Shown: positions 1 to 10,653, counted from the stretch's first letter. The stretch: DNA of 64,000 bases from an uncultured bacterium (GCA_937949555.1 CALEDV010000017.1:1-64000); one strand, 5' to 3'. Translations and numbers: made by a program. The notes: generated by a model from the sequence alone, not told the origin.

Positions 1-901
1 GTATGTCGCTTACAATCACAGGCTTACCGCAGGCAGCAGCCTCAATGATGCTCACTGGCGCAGACTCATGCCGTGAGGGCAATACAAAAAGCCGTGCCCC
101 CGACAAGAGCCTGACCTTTTCATCACCACTGACAAAACCAGCATAGTGTATCCTCTGTTTGACCCCTTCAGCAAGCCCTGACAGTAACTGACCGATGGGG
201 TTAAACTCATACCCTGCAAGGATAAGCCGCAGGTCCTTGTATTCCTTATAAATGTCCTCAAAGGCCCTTATCAGTATGTCAAGCCCCTTGGTATAGATGT
301 CTATCCTGCTAAAAAAAAGTATGTAGTCCCCCTCTGAGGGCTCAATCTCTAAGAGGGCACTGTCTATACCATTAGGTATCACAGGAGAGGTCATTCCTCT
401 GCCTGAGCACCTTGAAAGCACCTTTTGCCTCGTAACCTCTGAGACAAAGATAAAATGCCTGTAGATATGTGGGTAATACCTCTCCACCAAATACATAGGT
501 ATACCATAGAGTGGATTAAACTTGCTGAGTGCATGGATAGCCATGATGCCCTGCACCTGCAGTATTACAGGCCTATCGGTCAGTAACCTTGTAAAAAAGG
601 GGGTAGCTGGCAAGAAGTTTTCTATTATTACATCGTAAGTATGGCTGTATCGCTTGACATAGTCCCAGACCTTGAGGGTATATGCCATTACACTTACAGT
701 GAGGTTATTGCTTTTTGTACCCACAAATACATGCCTGAGCCCCTCTATCTCACCGTCCCTTGCCCCTGGATAACGCATACAAAGGAGCGTGATCTCATGC
801 CTGTCCTTGAGCCTCTTGTAGATCTCATAGGCCCTCACACCCGCCCCTCCAAAACCAAAGGGGCTACCATAGCTCTCATATATAAGTTGGAGTATCTTCA
901 C
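1..901 (-). CDS. glycosyltransferase family 4 (partial, C-terminus runs off left edge)
   Basis: Not in ORF track because the stop lies outside the window; reverse-strand translation from GTG at 901 gives MKILQLIYESYGSPFGFGGAGVRAYEIYKRLKDRHEITLLCMRYPGARDGEIEGLRHVFVGT...VIPNGID...LFVLPSRHESAPVSIIEAAACGKPVIVSDI, with GT4 motifs. Confidence 0.88.
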   Translation of the reverse strand, partial: MKILQLIYESYGSPFGFGGAGVRAYEIYKRLKDRHEITLLCMRYPGARDGEIEGLRHVFVGTKSNNLTVSVMAYTLKVWDYVKRYSHTYDVIIENFLPATPFFTRLLTDRPVILQVQGIMAIHALSKFNPLYGIPMYLVERYYPHIYRHFIFVSEVTRQKVLSRCSGRGMTSPVIPNGIDSALLEIEPSEGDYILFFSRIDIYTKGLDILIRAFEDIYKEYKDLRLILAGYEFNPIGQLLSGLAEGVKQRIHYAGFVSGDEKVRLLSGARLFVLPSRHESAPVSIIEAAACGKPVIVSDI

Positions 902-1145
902 CTAAGACCTCAGCCTTGTCTTTTCTCGCTGCCAATAATATGCCTATCCATAATGCCGACAGAAATATGCCGAAAAGGCCTTTAATGCTAAACCCATTGT
1001 AAGACCTTTTGAGCTCTTCAAATAATTAATCCTCATGTCTTGACCCTTTGGTGACTTAAGACCTGGGGGTATTTTTGTAGCAGTATAAGGGCTCTGAGTG
1101 ATGCCCTTTTATAACAATCTTGGGGTGTCTAATGACCCTTGCAAG

Positions 1146-2120
1146 TTAACACCTTCTAAGTTCCCATTGCCACACCGTCTCTACAATAAGCCTAAGGTCC
1201 TTAAATTTCGGTGTCCAGTTGAGCACTGATTTAATCTTTGTATTGTCTGCAATCACTATGGGGACATCTCCTGATCTCCTGCTGGCCAACTCCACCTTGA
1301 AGTCTACACCTGTGACCTCTTTTACGATGTCTATTACCTCTTTTACTGAAAACCCTATCCCATAGCCACAATTAAAAACATCGCTCCTGCCTCCATCCTG
1401 TAGATACTCTAAGGCAAGGTAATGCGCCATAGCAATGTCATCGACATGTACAAAGTCCCTTATGCACGTGCCGTCTACTGTGGGATAATCAGTGCCAAAG
1501 ACCTGAAGCCTATCCTGTTCGCCCTTGGCTGCCTTCAGCGCCATTTTCATAAGATGAGTTGACTCATTATTGTACTGTCCTAATCTCATATCCCTACTGG
1601 CACCTGCCACATTGAAATATCTAAGAGAGACATACCTAAAGGCCGGGTCCGATGTAGCAAGCTCCCTAAGCATTATCTCCACAGTTGCCTTAGAACTCCC
1701 ATAGGGTGATAGGGGTTGCATCGGTGCATCTTCCATGATTGGGACACTTACTGGGTTTCCATACACTGCGGCAGTAGAGGAGAAGATCAGGTTTTTTACA
1801 TTATTGTCAGCCATTGCCTCAAGGAGGTTTATGGTATTGATGACATTGTTTCTATAGTATTGCAGTGGTTTTGTTAGGCTCTCATCTACCCTCACTGAGG
1901 CAGCAAGGTGCATCACTGCATCAGGCTTAAATCTATTGATTATCATGCCTATCGCATCCTTGTCAGACAAGTCAGCCACAACAAGATCGCCAAACAGCAC
2001 GGCCTCTCTGTAGCCCGTAGATAAATTATCAATGATCAATATGTTGTAGCCTGACTCACCTAAGACCTTAACCACATGGCTACCCACATAACCAGCCCCA
2101 CCTGTTATCAACACTTTCAC
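1146..2120 (-). CDS. galE: UDP-glucose 4-epimerase
   Basis: Extended SDR: GGAGYVGSHV, YGSSK, GTCIRDFVHVDD motifs. Confidence 0.93.
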   Translation of the reverse strand: MKVLITGGAGYVGSHVVKVLGESGYNILIIDNLSTGYREAVLFGDLVVADLSDKDAIGMIINRFKPDAVMHLAASVRVDESLTKPLQYYRNNVINTINLLEAMADNNVKNLIFSSTAAVYGNPVSVPIMEDAPMQPLSPYGSSKATVEIMLRELATSDPAFRYVSLRYFNVAGASRDMRLGQYNNESTHLMKMALKAAKGEQDRLQVFGTDYPTVDGTCIRDFVHVDDIAMAHYLALEYLQDGGRSDVFNCGYGIGFSVKEVIDIVKEVTGVDFKVELASRRSGDVPIVIADNTKIKSVLNWTPKFKDLRLIVETVWQWELRRC

Positions 2121-3253
2121 TGGCTACCCCTATGGCGTTTTATGACTTTCAATAGAAAGTCCTCATACTTCAGTGCAATATCTTCCCAGGCAAAGGACTT
2201 GACCCAACTCCTGCCTTTGTCTCCCATTACCTGACGATTGTTGCTTGACAACACTTGTTTCATCTTCATGAAGAGGTCCTCTGGGTCTTCAGACTCAAAA
2301 GACACCCCTGCACCAGCTTCTACTACATATTGCAGCTCAGGGATGTTGCTCACTATCAGAGGCTTGGCAGATGCCATGGCCTCAAGGGCCACAATGCCCT
2401 GGGTCTCATGCCTTGATGGGACCACTACCATCATAGCATCCCTTAAGAGCTCAACCTTTTCCTTACCGCCTACCCACCCAGTCATCTTTATGTTATTCCT
2501 CACCCCTTCTGGTAATGAATCAATAAGCCTCATAACTGGACCACTGTCCCTGAAGTCTCCAGCTATGACTAAGGGCAATCTATCAATTTCCTTGCACAGC
2601 TTGCTGTAGGCTTGAAGCAACAAGTCAATGCCCTTGTTGTATAGATCCAATCTGCCAAGATAAAGGATATAGTCACCGCTGACTATTGGTAGGGTCAACA
2701 GTTCACCAGCTATCCCATTGGGTATTACCCGAACTAAGGCACCCTTTTTAAGGCTATAGCGTTTGAGTGTTGTATCAGATACAGATATCACTGCCTTATA
2801 CATCCTTGGAAACAACCTCTCAAACCAGGCTAATACCATTGCCTTAGGGAATAGATATTTTTTAAAGTACTTGCTGCCTGTGTAGCCTTGTATTTGCAAT
2901 ACCAAGGGCCTTTTTTTATAAAAAAAGAGCAGTGTAGGGATAGCTGGAGAGAACTCTTCGACAATTATATCGTATTGCTCACCCCATCGATGGACAAAGC
3001 GTGCTGCCTCAAGGCTGTAAGATATAAGAGAACGGGTAAAACTCCTCCCCTCAGATCCCACAAAGATGTGCCTTAGTCCTTCAATCTCACTGTCCATGGC
3101 ACCTGGATATCTCTTGCACAAAAGGGTAACATCCATGCGTCCCTTTAGTCTACTGTATATCTCGTAGGCCCTCACTCCTACGCCACCTAAGCCAAAGTAA
3201 TCGCCCTTGCTTTCATACAATAGATGAAGAACCCTCATCACCCTTTCCTGCAT
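2117..3253 (-). CDS. glycosyltransferase family 4
   Basis: RVIPNGI, YLGRLDLYNKGIDLLLQAY, VVPSRHETQGIVALEAMA motifs; overlaps galE by 4 bp. Confidence 0.9.
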   Translation of the reverse strand: MQERVMRVLHLLYESKGDYFGLGGVGVRAYEIYSRLKGRMDVTLLCKRYPGAMDSEIEGLRHIFVGSEGRSFTRSLISYSLEAARFVHRWGEQYDIIVEEFSPAIPTLLFFYKKRPLVLQIQGYTGSKYFKKYLFPKAMVLAWFERLFPRMYKAVISVSDTTLKRYSLKKGALVRVIPNGIAGELLTLPIVSGDYILYLGRLDLYNKGIDLLLQAYSKLCKEIDRLPLVIAGDFRDSGPVMRLIDSLPEGVRNNIKMTGWVGGKEKVELLRDAMMVVVPSRHETQGIVALEAMASAKPLIVSNIPELQYVVEAGAGVSFESEDPEDLFMKMKQVLSSNNRQVMGDKGRSWVKSFAWEDIALKYEDFLLKVIKRHRGSQ

Positions 3254-4329
3254 GCCTCCTCACAGATCTCTTGTATCTCTGAGGCAGCCCTGTCCCAGGA
3301 AAACCTCTTTACATTCTCCAACCCCTTATCGACCATCTCACTGCGCAATGCCTTATCTGACAAGACCCTTAGGAGTATCTCCGCTAATTCGTCATCTCTA
3401 TAAGGATTAAAATAGATGGCTGCATCGCCACCCACCTCAGGAAGTGACCCTCCCCTTGAGGATATTACTGGCACTCCACAGGCCATAGCCTCAAGTAACG
3501 TGATCCCAAAGCCTTCAAAAAAAGAGGGGTGGACATACACATCAGCACAGGAGTAATAAAGGGGCAGTAAGTCGAGGTCCACATAATCAAGATATCGAAT
3601 ACGGTCATCAGTCACCAGGCCCCTTTGTGCCAATGCCTTTTTGCCTATTACAACCAGCATATGGGGGATCCTGTCCTTTATCCTCAAAAAGGCGCTCACA
3701 AGGGTCTTGACATTCTTATATTCAAACAGGCTCCCTACAAAGAGGATGTAGGGCCTGTCAATGGATAATTCGCTCTCACAAAGCCCCCTTTCGACTATCC
3801 CATAGGTATAAAGCCCTTCATTATAGCCATTGTATACCACCCTTATCTTCTTGTCATCTAAAGTACAGACCCTCAATAGTTCTCTTTTTACAAACTCTGA
3901 GGGCACTATTATCCTCTTTGACATATAGGACAATGCCTTGAGAGAACATCTAAAATACTGCGCTGATAATCCGAACTGCTCTGGAAAGTATAGGGGATGT
4001 AAGTCATGGAGGCTTACAACCAAGACTCCTGAAATCGGGACAAAGGGGAATTCTAAGATAGGACAGTACAAGACATCAATGCCCTCTCTCCTTATCAACA
4101 GAGGCAAAAGGGAGTTGATATAGAAAAAACGCCTTAGATTGTTTATAAATCGCTCAGAACCTTCCATGGACAAGGGCGTTTTTACAGTCTTACAGTTACC
4201 AACACTTTGGGAACTAAAGACCACCACATCATCACCCAAGTCACAGAGCCTCCTTGCTATATCTGTTGTGAAGTTTCCTATGCCTGTTGGCCTGCTGTTT
4301 AAGAAGGTAGCATTGATACCTATACGCAT
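3238..4329 (-). CDS. glycosyltransferase family 4 (mannosyltransferase-like)
   Basis: [45 protein letters not shown]. Confidence 0.9.
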   Translation of the reverse strand: MRIGINATFLNSRPTGIGNFTTDIARRLCDLGDDVVVFSSQSVGNCKTVKTPLSMEGSERFINNLRRFFYINSLLPLLIRREGIDVLYCPILEFPFVPISGVLVVSLHDLHPLYFPEQFGLSAQYFRCSLKALSYMSKRIIVPSEFVKRELLRVCTLDDKKIRVVYNGYNEGLYTYGIVERGLCESELSIDRPYILFVGSLFEYKNVKTLVSAFLRIKDRIPHMLVVIGKKALAQRGLVTDDRIRYLDYVDLDLLPLYYSCADVYVHPSFFEGFGITLLEAMACGVPVISSRGGSLPEVGGDAAIYFNPYRDDELAEILLRVLSDKALRSEMVDKGLENVKRFSWDRAASEIQEICEEACRKG

Positions 4330-4378
4330 TACAATGGTGCCTTGCTATTTAACTACCGGTGCCCTGGTGGCATTCACC

Positions 4379-4861
4379 CTATACCACCACATCCCAGCCC
4401 ACTATCTGACGCTTGACCCTCGAAAACTCTATACCTATCTGTATAACCTCAGTCTTGCTATCCCTGTATTTAGAAGCATAGCCCTTTGAGATTAGCTGCT
4501 TGATCGCCTCCCCTGTGGCCTCTTCTCCCTCAATTACCTTGAACTCAAAGAGATACACCCTATTGCCATATCTTATGGCTAAATCACATTGCCCATGACT
4601 CGTCACATCCTCTGGTGTGATGTCCAATCCCAAGGCCGCTAGAAGATAAAGCCCCTTGAAGAGTTCTCTGTTGCCAGAAAAGGCCTCTGCAAGGGTGTCT
4701 AAGAACAGGGACTTGCCAAACCTGCGGGGCCTTGAGAGGAAGTAATACTTTCCCCCTTCGGCAAGCCTCTTAATTATAGGGGTCTTTTCCACATAGTAAT
4801 AACCCCCTTGGCTTATTTCCTTGAAGGTCTGTATGCCTATGGGGAGTCTTCTACGATTCAA
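4379..4861 (-). pseudogene. AAA-ATPase-like / PD-(D/E)XK nuclease family protein with internal deletion
   Basis: N-terminus FKEISQGGYYYVEKTPIIKRLAEGGKYYFLSRPRRFGKSLFLDTL (AAA-ATPase_like) joins directly to DLAIRYGNRVYLFEFKVIEGEEATGEAIKQLISKGYASKY (PDDEXK_9); usual middle portion absent. Confidence 0.75.
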
Positions 4862-5345
4862 TAGATATACCTCGTCTGGGTAGTTTTGCTTAATTATACA
4901 TTACTGTAAAAATATAAGGACAGCCCAGACAGGTCTTCTCTAAGTGAGTTCCTCAGCAACATCATTACAAATTATTTTATTAGGATTGGCACATAGTGTC
5001 TCCATTTTGATTCAATATCACAAATTAGTCTAAATATTATGAGTCCCAAAATCGCCCATAGAAACCTGTAGGAGCAAGAGGGCATGCCTGAAAGCCTTTA
5101 TACTGCCACAGGGTTTATTTAAAAATAGCCATAGCTCATTCAGTCCCCAAGAGGTGATTAGTTTGGCATTGTCTGTGAAGGTCCAGAGGTCTCGTAAAAA
5201 GGTGTGGCAATAAGGCCTTTTCAGCACACTTTCTAACTCCTATCGGCAATTTAAGGTAGGGTTGTTTGAGATCAAAGATATTGTCAAGCATAGAATGAAA
5301 TGGAGCCCTTTGTACATCTATTGAATTTTTTCAAAACCTGACACA

Positions 5346-5385
5346 GTTTAATCTGTTCTTAATCATTTCTTAATAATTCTGTAAC
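5346..5385 (+). promoter_or_regulatory. putative Pho box array upstream of pstS
   Basis: Four 7-mers at exact 11-bp period: GTTTAAT, TCTTAAT, TCTTAAT, CTGTAAC; TATTCT -10-like hexamer 11 bp downstream. Confidence 0.7.
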
Positions 5386-5598
5386 AAACAGTCTGTTATT
5401 CTTACTATCTGTGTAGGAAAAAGATAAACAAATAATATTTTATATACCTTGCTTAACCAGCCATATACTCAATTCAATTCTATGGTAGTAGTGAAACATG
5501 CAAAGGCAACAAGGAGGTGAGAGACAAAGAGACATTGTAATTAGTGAGTATGTAATGGATCTTGTAAAAATCTAAAAATCAAAATTAAGGAGGAAGGG

Positions 5599-6594
5599 AT
5601 GTTGAAAAGATTACTATCAGTAGTTTTAGTAATTGTGGTGGCAATGACTTTTGCAAAGGCAGTTTCAGCAGCAGAAAAGATCGTAAAGATCGACGGTTCA
5701 AGCACCGTTTATCCAGTTACTGAGGCAGTGGCTGAGGAGTTTCAAAAGGCCAAAAAGGGCGCTATTAAGGTTACTGTGGGTATCTCAGGTACAGGCGGGG
5801 GTTTTAAAAAGTTCTGCCGTGGTGAGACTGACATCTCCGATGCATCAAGGCCTATTTTAGAGAAAGAGATGCAGCTTTGCAAGGAAAATGGTATTCAGTA
5901 CATTGAATTACCAGTGGCTTATGACGGCCTTGCCGTAATGGTCAACCCAAAGAACAACTGGGTTACCTCAATGACGGTTGCTGAGCTTAAGATGCTGTGG
6001 GAGCCTGCTGCCCAGGGCAAAATCACAAAGTGGAACCAGATAAGAAAAGAATGGCCTGATAAAAAGATAAACCTCTATGGAGCAGGCGCTGACTCAGGGA
6101 CCTTTGATTACTTCACTGAGGCCATTACTGGCAAGTCAAAGTCAAGCCGCGGTGATTTTACTGCAAGTGAAGATGACAATGTATTGGTTCAGGGTATTGC
6201 TGGTGACTTATATAGCCTCGGGTTCTTTGGTCTTGCCTATTACGAAGAAAATCATGACAAGCTAAAACTCGTAGCCATTGACAATGGTAAGGGCCCTGTC
6301 ATTCCCTCTGAAAAGACCGTTAAAGACGGCACTTATCAGCCGCTTTCAAGGCCTATCTTTATTTATGTAAACGCAAAGTCGGCAGAAAAGCCAGAGGTCA
6401 AGGAGTTTGTAGAATTTTACATGAAAAACGCTGCTAAGCTTGTAAGGCAGGTAAAGTACATAGCCCTACCAGATGCCATCTACAAAAAGGGTCTTGATAG
6501 GTTCCAAAAGAAAGAAATAGGCACTGTATTTGGTGGAGATGCCAAGATCGGTGCTACTATAGACGACCTCTTTAAGACAAAACCAAAGATATAG
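5599..6594 (+). CDS. pstS: phosphate ABC transporter substrate-binding protein PstS
   Basis: [17 protein letters not shown]...[26 protein letters not shown]; followed by pstCAB. Confidence 0.95.
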   Translation: MLKRLLSVVLVIVVAMTFAKAVSAAEKIVKIDGSSTVYPVTEAVAEEFQKAKKGAIKVTVGISGTGGGFKKFCRGETDISDASRPILEKEMQLCKENGIQYIELPVAYDGLAVMVNPKNNWVTSMTVAELKMLWEPAAQGKITKWNQIRKEWPDKKINLYGAGADSGTFDYFTEAITGKSKSSRGDFTASEDDNVLVQGIAGDLYSLGFFGLAYYEENHDKLKLVAIDNGKGPVIPSEKTVKDGTYQPLSRPIFIYVNAKSAEKPEVKEFVEFYMKNAAKLVRQVKYIALPDAIYKKGLDRFQKKEIGTVFGGDAKIGATIDDLFKTKPKI

Positions 6595-6604
6595 CAATAA
6601 AAAC

Positions 6605-6641
6605 CCACATGCGTTGTGTATCTACAGCACAACGCATGTGG
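6605..6641 (+). other. perfect 14-bp inverted repeat (hairpin) after pstS
   Basis: CCACATGCGTTGTG-tatctacag-CACAACGCATGTGG; no T-tract directly after. Confidence 0.85.
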
Positions 6642-6678
6642 TAACGGTTTTGTAACTGTATTGCAATATTAATTTAAC
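6639..6678 (+). promoter_or_regulatory. second putative Pho box array, upstream of pstC
   Basis: Four 7-mers at exact 11-bp period: TGGTAAC, TTGTAAC, TTGCAAT, ATTTAAC; TATAAC -10-like hexamer at 6692. Confidence 0.6.
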
Positions 6679-7094
6679 AATCCATGTTTATTATAACTGT
6701 CTAAAAAACAATAAGGGTTATGGTTATAACAGCCTTTGCCTTAAAAAATCTAAAAAGGTATATACGCCCTATAAATGGACGAACTAATACAAGAGGAAGC
6801 CGTAAGGGACATCCTTTGTTCTTTGGGTTGGGGTATAAAGGACAAGAGGCCCTCAATACCTCAGTATTACCAGAGAGACAGGATGTGAAGGTAACAAACA
6901 TAGCATTACTTAAAGGGAAACCAATTTAATTTTTGTAAAAAATCTGCTCCACTGCTCGTATTAAGGTTTTGCTATGAGGCCTTTTTTCAGCAATGCCTCA
7001 CTGTCCCTTTAGGCAATTTTGGCAATTCAGGATATCGTAGATATGTATTTTTTTTGATTAGCAAACAACTTTTTAAAATATAGAGGTATCTTAG

Positions 7095-7991
7095 GTGAAA
7101 AAGAAGATATTTAGTAAAAGGTACATTATCGAGACTATGATTGAAGGCAGCCTGATGTTGTCGGCTGTATTTTCCATTTTTATTACCCTAGGGATTATCT
7201 TCGTTTTGTGTTATGAATCCCTTGAATTCTTTAAAGAGATCCCAATAAAGGACTTTTTAACGGGCACAGTATGGACGCCCTTATTTGCAAATCCACAGTT
7301 TGGCATACTGCCTCTTGTGGCTGGCACCCTACTTACTACGGCTGTTGCCGTTAGTGTAGCCTTGCCGATTGGATTAATAACAGCTATATATCTTAGTGAG
7401 TATGCCCCTCATAAGTTCCGAGAGACCGTAAAACCTATATTAGAACTCCTTGAGGCAGTTCCTACGGTTGTTTATGGGTATTTTGCCCTATTATTCTTGA
7501 CGCCCCTACTTCAAAAGGTCTTTGAAAATCTCTCAGGATTTAATGCCTTAAGCCCAGGTCTGATAATGGGTATAATGATAGTACCCTATGTAGGCTCGGT
7601 AAGTGAAGACGCCTTAAAGGCTGTTCCAATGCATATACGAGAGGGTTCATACGCCATGGGTGCCACAAAGCTGCAAACAGCCTTTAAGGTATTGATACCC
7701 TCAGCCTTTTCAGGTATAGCAGCAGCATTCATTATGGGTATCTCAAGGGCCATAGGTGAGACCATGATCGTAGCAATAGCCGCCGGCATGATGCCTAATT
7801 TTACTGCCAATCCTATGGAACCCATTCAGACATTGACCTCATATATTGTACAAGTAAGCCTTGGAGACCTACCACACGGAACTATTGAGTACAAGACCAT
7901 ATTTGCCGCTGGTATAGTGCTTTTTATAATGACCCTTTCTTTTAATATCATAGGGTTTTGGCTCAAAAAAAGGATTAGGGAGGCATATTAA
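7095..7991 (+). CDS. pstC: phosphate ABC transporter permease PstC
   Basis: Membrane permease with AVPTVVYGYFAL and MGISRAIGETMIVAIAAG motifs. Confidence 0.94.
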   Translation: MKKKIFSKRYIIETMIEGSLMLSAVFSIFITLGIIFVLCYESLEFFKEIPIKDFLTGTVWTPLFANPQFGILPLVAGTLLTTAVAVSVALPIGLITAIYLSEYAPHKFRETVKPILELLEAVPTVVYGYFALLFLTPLLQKVFENLSGFNALSPGLIMGIMIVPYVGSVSEDALKAVPMHIREGSYAMGATKLQTAFKVLIPSAFSGIAAAFIMGISRAIGETMIVAIAAGMMPNFTANPMEPIQTLTSYIVQVSLGDLPHGTIEYKTIFAAGIVLFIMTLSFNIIGFWLKKRIREAY

Positions 7992-7996
7992 AATCA

Positions 7997-8917
7997 ATGA
8001 AAGAAACCCTTCAGGAACTCAAAAAAAAGATAGCAAAACGCAAGTTTTATAACAAGATTTTTGCCTTTATCGGTTTTATATCTACAACAGTTGGCATAAT
8101 TTTACTTGCCGTATTATTCATTGATCTTGCCATTGATGGTGCACAAAGGATCAGTTATAAATTCTTTACCTCCTTTCCTTCCCGTTTCCCAGAAGAGGCA
8201 GGGATACTATCTGCATGGGTAGGCACATGTCTTGTGATGATTGTAACTGCTGCTGCTGCTGTACCCCTCGGTGTGGGGGCAGGGATATACCTTGAGGAAT
8301 ACGCTAAAAAGAACTGGTTTACAAACCTCATAGAGATAAACATAAACAACCTTGCAGGGGTGCCTTCAATAATCTATGGACTCTTGGCCCTCGGGCTCTT
8401 TGTGTATTTCTTTAATTTTGGCGAGAGCGTGCTAACAGGAGGTCTTGCACTGGCGCTTTTGATCCTGCCCATCGTCATTATGGCAACAAGGGAGGCCATC
8501 AGGGCAATCCCTAATTCCATGCGGGAGGCTGCATATGCCTTAGGGGCTACAAAATGGCAGACTGTTAAAGACCACATTATACCTTATTCAATAGGCGGTA
8601 TACTTACTGGGATAATTATAGGCATGTCAAGGGCTATTGGCGAGACCGCACCTATCATTACAGTAGGCGCCCTCACATTTATCGCATTCTTGCCACCCTC
8701 TCCCATTGAACCAGAGTTTCCATTTTTAAATTTTAAATGGCTTATGGCGCCCTTTACAGTGATGCCTATACAAATGTTTAACTGGGTATCAAGACCCCAG
8801 CAGGCCTTTCATCTAAATGCCGCTGCAGCAGGCATAGTGCTTCTGGTTATGACCCTTTTAATGAATGCATTAGCAATATACATAAGATATAAATTTAGAA
8901 AAAAAATAAAGTGGTAG
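7997..8917 (+). CDS. pstA: phosphate ABC transporter permease PstA
   Basis: [29 protein letters not shown] motifs. Confidence 0.94.
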   Translation: MKETLQELKKKIAKRKFYNKIFAFIGFISTTVGIILLAVLFIDLAIDGAQRISYKFFTSFPSRFPEEAGILSAWVGTCLVMIVTAAAAVPLGVGAGIYLEEYAKKNWFTNLIEININNLAGVPSIIYGLLALGLFVYFFNFGESVLTGGLALALLILPIVIMATREAIRAIPNSMREAAYALGATKWQTVKDHIIPYSIGGILTGIIIGMSRAIGETAPIITVGALTFIAFLPPSPIEPEFPFLNFKWLMAPFTVMPIQMFNWVSRPQQAFHLNAAAAGIVLLVMTLLMNALAIYIRYKFRKKIKW

Positions 8918-8925
8918 AGGTAAAA

Positions 8926-9714
8926 ATGTCAACAAAGACAAAACAATTCAATGAGATTATCAAGGCAGAGGCTAAAAATCTAAACTTTTATTACGGTGAC
9001 TTTCATGCCCTAAAGGGTTTAGACTTCAAAGTATCAGAAAAAAAAGTGACTGCCCTTATAGGGCCCTCTGGATGTGGTAAGACCACCTTTCTGAGGTGTT
9101 TTAATCGTATGCATGACCTTTATCCGAACAACAGATATGAGGGCGAGATACTGATGTATCCTGATGAGATAAACATAGTCGGTGATAACATAGACCCTAT
9201 AGAGGTTAGGATGCGTATCAGTATGGTCTTTCAAAAACCAAACCCCTTTCCAAAGACTATTTATGAAAATGTGGCTTATGGTCTTCGTGTAAGGGGCATA
9301 CGGGGAAAAGACATTATTGATGAAAGGGTTGAGAAATCCCTGCGGGGTGCTGCGTTATGGGATGAGGTAAAAGACAGACTACACGAACACGCCTTTAATA
9401 TGTCTGGTGGTCAGCAACAGAGGTTATGTATAGCAAGGGCACTGGCAACAGACCCAGAGATTCTCCTTTTTGACGAGCCTACCTCTGCCCTTGACCCAAT
9501 TGCAACCTCAAAGGTAGAAGAACTGATAGTGGAACTCAAAAAAGTCCTCACCATACTTATTGTGACCCACAATATGCAACAGGCAGCGAGGATCTCTGAT
9601 TATACCGCCTTTATGTATGTGGGAGAGTTGGTCGAATTTGGTGATACTGACACAATATTTACAGCCCCTACCCAAAAACTCACAGAAGAATACATAACCG
9701 GCAGATTTGGGTAA
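8926..9714 (+). CDS. pstB: phosphate ABC transporter ATP-binding protein PstB
   Basis: Walker [21 protein letters not shown], signature [18 protein letters not shown] at 8926 (ORF track starts at 8911 GTG). Confidence 0.95.
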   Translation: MSTKTKQFNEIIKAEAKNLNFYYGDFHALKGLDFKVSEKKVTALIGPSGCGKTTFLRCFNRMHDLYPNNRYEGEILMYPDEINIVGDNIDPIEVRMRISMVFQKPNPFPKTIYENVAYGLRVRGIRGKDIIDERVEKSLRGAALWDEVKDRLHEHAFNMSGGQQQRLCIARALATDPEILLFDEPTSALDPIATSKVEELIVELKKVLTILIVTHNMQQAARISDYTAFMYVGELVEFGDTDTIFTAPTQKLTEEYITGRFG

Positions 9715-10490
9715 AATAGGGTAAAATAGGGACACGTCCCATATTATTCCCTCATATCCTTCTTTGGGCGACCGCCCTTCTTAGGGAAAAGTTCACGCTT
9801 CAATACCACCTCCAGTTTCTTTATGAATCCCTCGCTTCCAAGGGGCCTGCCGGTGGATGTTGCTTTTCTGATTAATGTATTTATTTCGTTGTCCTGCTCC
9901 CTTAAAAAGGTTCTGTAGGATTCGATATCCTTTTCATCAAAATAGCCTTCTGTTGAAAGTATATCATCTTCTGCGCCCAAGATATGCGCCTTTGCGCTCG
10001 ACCATTGATACTCCTCCGCTACATCAACTATCTTTGCCCTTACAGGGTTCTGCTCTATGTATCTCATCACTGCCCATAAGTATGGATCTTCTTCCACTAC
10101 CGAGGAAAAGAATCGGTTCTGCCATAGCCTCCCACTTCTGTTATATTTACGGTTTATGTACTGAGTATAGATAAGGTTTGTCCCGCCGATGCCTCTGGCC
10201 AATGATGTTGCCCTTTCAGGCACTGCAAGGATGTGGACATGGTCTTGCATAAGACAATATGCAAGGATTTTTATTTTGTATTTATCTTTGTATCCCTTAA
10301 GGGCATTAAGATAAAACCCCTTGTCTTCATCATCAAAAAAGGCTTTGTCTTTATTGTTCCCCCTTTGAGTTATATGATGGGGATATCCTTCAGCACAGAC
10401 CCTGGCAATCCTCGGCATGGGTATTATGCTATCGGAAACATTATAATTTGTCAAGAAATATGGGAAGTGGAGTTTTCCCCCTGTAAATTT
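9715..10490 (-). mobile_element. RAYT-type element: REP-associated tyrosine transposase flanked by REP-like hairpins
   Basis: Tnp gene flanked by aataGGGACACGTCCCatatt (9729-9740) and inverted GGGAAgtggagttTTCCCC (10462-10480); both read CCCATATT towards the gene. Confidence 0.7.
9744..10454 (-). CDS. REP-associated tyrosine transposase (Y1_Tnp)
   Basis: MPRIARVCAEGYPHHITQRGNNKDKAFF...CLMQDHVHILAVP...YIEQNPVRA (HUH plus C-terminal Tyr region); start probably MPRIAR. Confidence 0.92.
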   Translation of the reverse strand: MTNYNVSDSIIPMPRIARVCAEGYPHHITQRGNNKDKAFFDDEDKGFYLNALKGYKDKYKIKILAYCLMQDHVHILAVPERATSLARGIGGTNLIYTQYINRKYNRSGRLWQNRFFSSVVEEDPYLWAVMRYIEQNPVRAKIVDVAEEYQWSSAKAHILGAEDDILSTEGYFDEKDIESYRTFLREQDNEINTLIRKATSTGRPLGSEGFIKKLEVVLKRELFPKKGGRPKKDMRE

Positions 10491-10653
10491 AAATATTAGA
10501 GATATGCCTGTCCATTACAGTGGTTCGATCATTATATGCAAGCAAAAGAAAAATAAATGTCAGACTAAGTTTAGAATTTTACACATAAAAAATTATATCC
10601 CATAGGGCATAACATTTTTGTCTAAAAATATCGGAATATTGATATAATTACTT

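Noticed and set aside
641-985. ORF 641..985 + (114 aa) and similar opposite-strand ORFs throughout the track
   Set aside because: Antisense to a clearly coding glycosyltransferase; no family signature. The same reasoning excludes most short ORFs overlapping recognised genes.
5030-5227. 65-aa minus-strand ORF between the truncated AAA gene and pstS
   Set aside because: No recognisable domain or RBS support; overlaps a segment matching the dispersed repeat. May be a gene fragment but not supportable.
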